Shown: piece after piece, positions 63,581 to 64,000 of the stretch
Layout: every line of letters starts with the position of its first letter
How positions within the stretch are numbered: position 1 is the first letter of the stretch
Assembly (NCBI GenBank): GCA_963707875.1
Contig: CAVPRU010000001.1
Location: 930,001 to 994,000 of the forward strand
Direction: 5' to 3'
DNA from: SZUA-320 sp963707875
GTDB taxonomy: Bacteria; Gemmatimonadota; Gemmatimonadetes; Gemmatimonadales; GWC2-71-9
Length of the DNA: 64,000 bases
The notes under the pieces: model-generated
What the model was told of the DNA's origin: nothing
What the model saw: only the letters and a program-made list of their open reading frames with translations
Databases searched by the model: none
Translations under genes and position numbers: made by a program

Positions 63581-64000
63581 ATGTCCCCCAGGAGTCGCGT
63601 GTTACTGCTCGGTTTGCTCGCCACGGCAGCATGCGGGAACGGGATGACCGATCCACCCGGCGCGTTTGACCTCGCCCTCGAGCCGGTGGCCACCGGGCTC
63701 AGCAGCCCGGTGCTGGTGACCGCCCCGCTCAATGACCCCACCAGGCTGTTCGTCGTCGAACAGGGTGGGATCATCAAGGTCATCCGGAATGGACAATTGC
63801 TCTCGACTCCATTCCTCGACCTTCGCAGTCGGGTCTCGACCGGCGGAGAGCGCGGCCTCCTGGGCCTGACCTTTCACCCGAATTACGCCACCAACGGCAT
63901 CCTGGTCGTCAACTATACCAACGTGTTGGGTGACACCCGGGTCTCCAGCTTCAAGGTCACCAGCAATCCCGACGTGGCCGATCCAGGCAGTGAGAAGGTC
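63581..64000 (+). CDS. Glucose/sorbosone dehydrogenase-type PQQ protein, lipoprotein (runs off window)
   Basis: The first 140 codons are visible from ATG 63581, with GGAG upstream. Lipobox LLATAACG. The mature part reads ATGLSSPVLVTAPLND, RLFVVEQGGIIKVIRNG, GGERGLLGLTFHPNYATNG and ILVVNYTN, which are typical of the soluble aldose sugar dehydrogenase (GSDH) six-bladed propeller. The PQQ-ligand residues lie further on and are not visible. Not detected as a complete reading frame because it continues past the window. Confidence 0.85.
   Translation, partial: MSPRSRVLLLGLLATAACGNGMTDPPGAFDLALEPVATGLSSPVLVTAPLNDPTRLFVVEQGGIIKVIRNGQLLSTPFLDLRSRVSTGGERGLLGLTFHPNYATNGILVVNYTNVLGDTRVSSFKVTSNPDVADPGSEKV

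Overview
The window is a very GC-rich bacterial chromosome segment with densely packed genes, many joined by 4-base ATGA or GTGA overlaps. No rRNA or tRNA was recognised, so taxonomy is inferred from content only. Secreted M19 dipeptidases and amidohydrolases, a DUF5916 outer-membrane-type protein, a complete V/A-type ATPase operon, giant hybrid histidine kinases and a DnaE2 mutagenesis polymerase together suggest Gemmatimonadota or a neighbouring phylum. Confidence in that is moderate.

Layout. 1-5.2 kb: lipoprotein end, lipoprotein sulfatase, the phenylacetyl-CoA epoxidase genes paaABCD (minus strand; no paaE here) and a divergent enoyl-CoA hydratase. 5.2-8.2 kb: SnoaL-like lipoprotein, then an Fpg-type glycosylase / BNR-repeat / GNAT operon. 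8.2-11.8 kb: exported HEAT-cyclophilin fusion, Tat-type dipeptidase, DinB-like protein. 11.9-19.1 kb: His-rich exported peptide, CzcCBA-like efflux system and a coupled sirtuin. 19.1-27.2 kb: nine-gene V-type ATPase operon. 27.3-30.9 kb: two small membrane proteins and a DUF5916 protein. 31.1-37.3 kb: four exported metallohydrolases separated by copies of a hairpin repeat. 37.6-49.1 kb: an overlapping signalling operon of three hybrid kinases, a single receiver and a HisKA-receiver-Ser/Thr kinase fusion. 49.1-54.1 kb: two more hairpin repeats, a zinc-ribbon/radical SAM pair, a sodium symporter with its small subunit, and a Y-family polymerase lacking its catalytic Asp-Glu pair. 54.1-57.8 kb: cspA-rpsU, DUF2277/quinone oxidoreductase, 3-methyladenine glycosylase/alcohol dehydrogenase. 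57.8-64 kb: ferredoxin, MarR-NmrA operon, dnaE2, SRPBCC protein and the start of a PQQ-type sugar dehydrogenase.

Three signals stand out. (1) Seven copies of an imperfect palindromic element of roughly 110-125 bp, with a conserved core and covarying arms, mostly just downstream of stop codons. (2) The kinase locus, which appears to join a His-Asp phosphorelay to a Ser/Thr kinase within one operon. (3) A non-random set of frameshifts: about thirty single-base insertions in eight genes, nearly all explicable as one extra C directly before a G. The last looks like a sequence artefact, so most broken genes here are probably intact in the organism.
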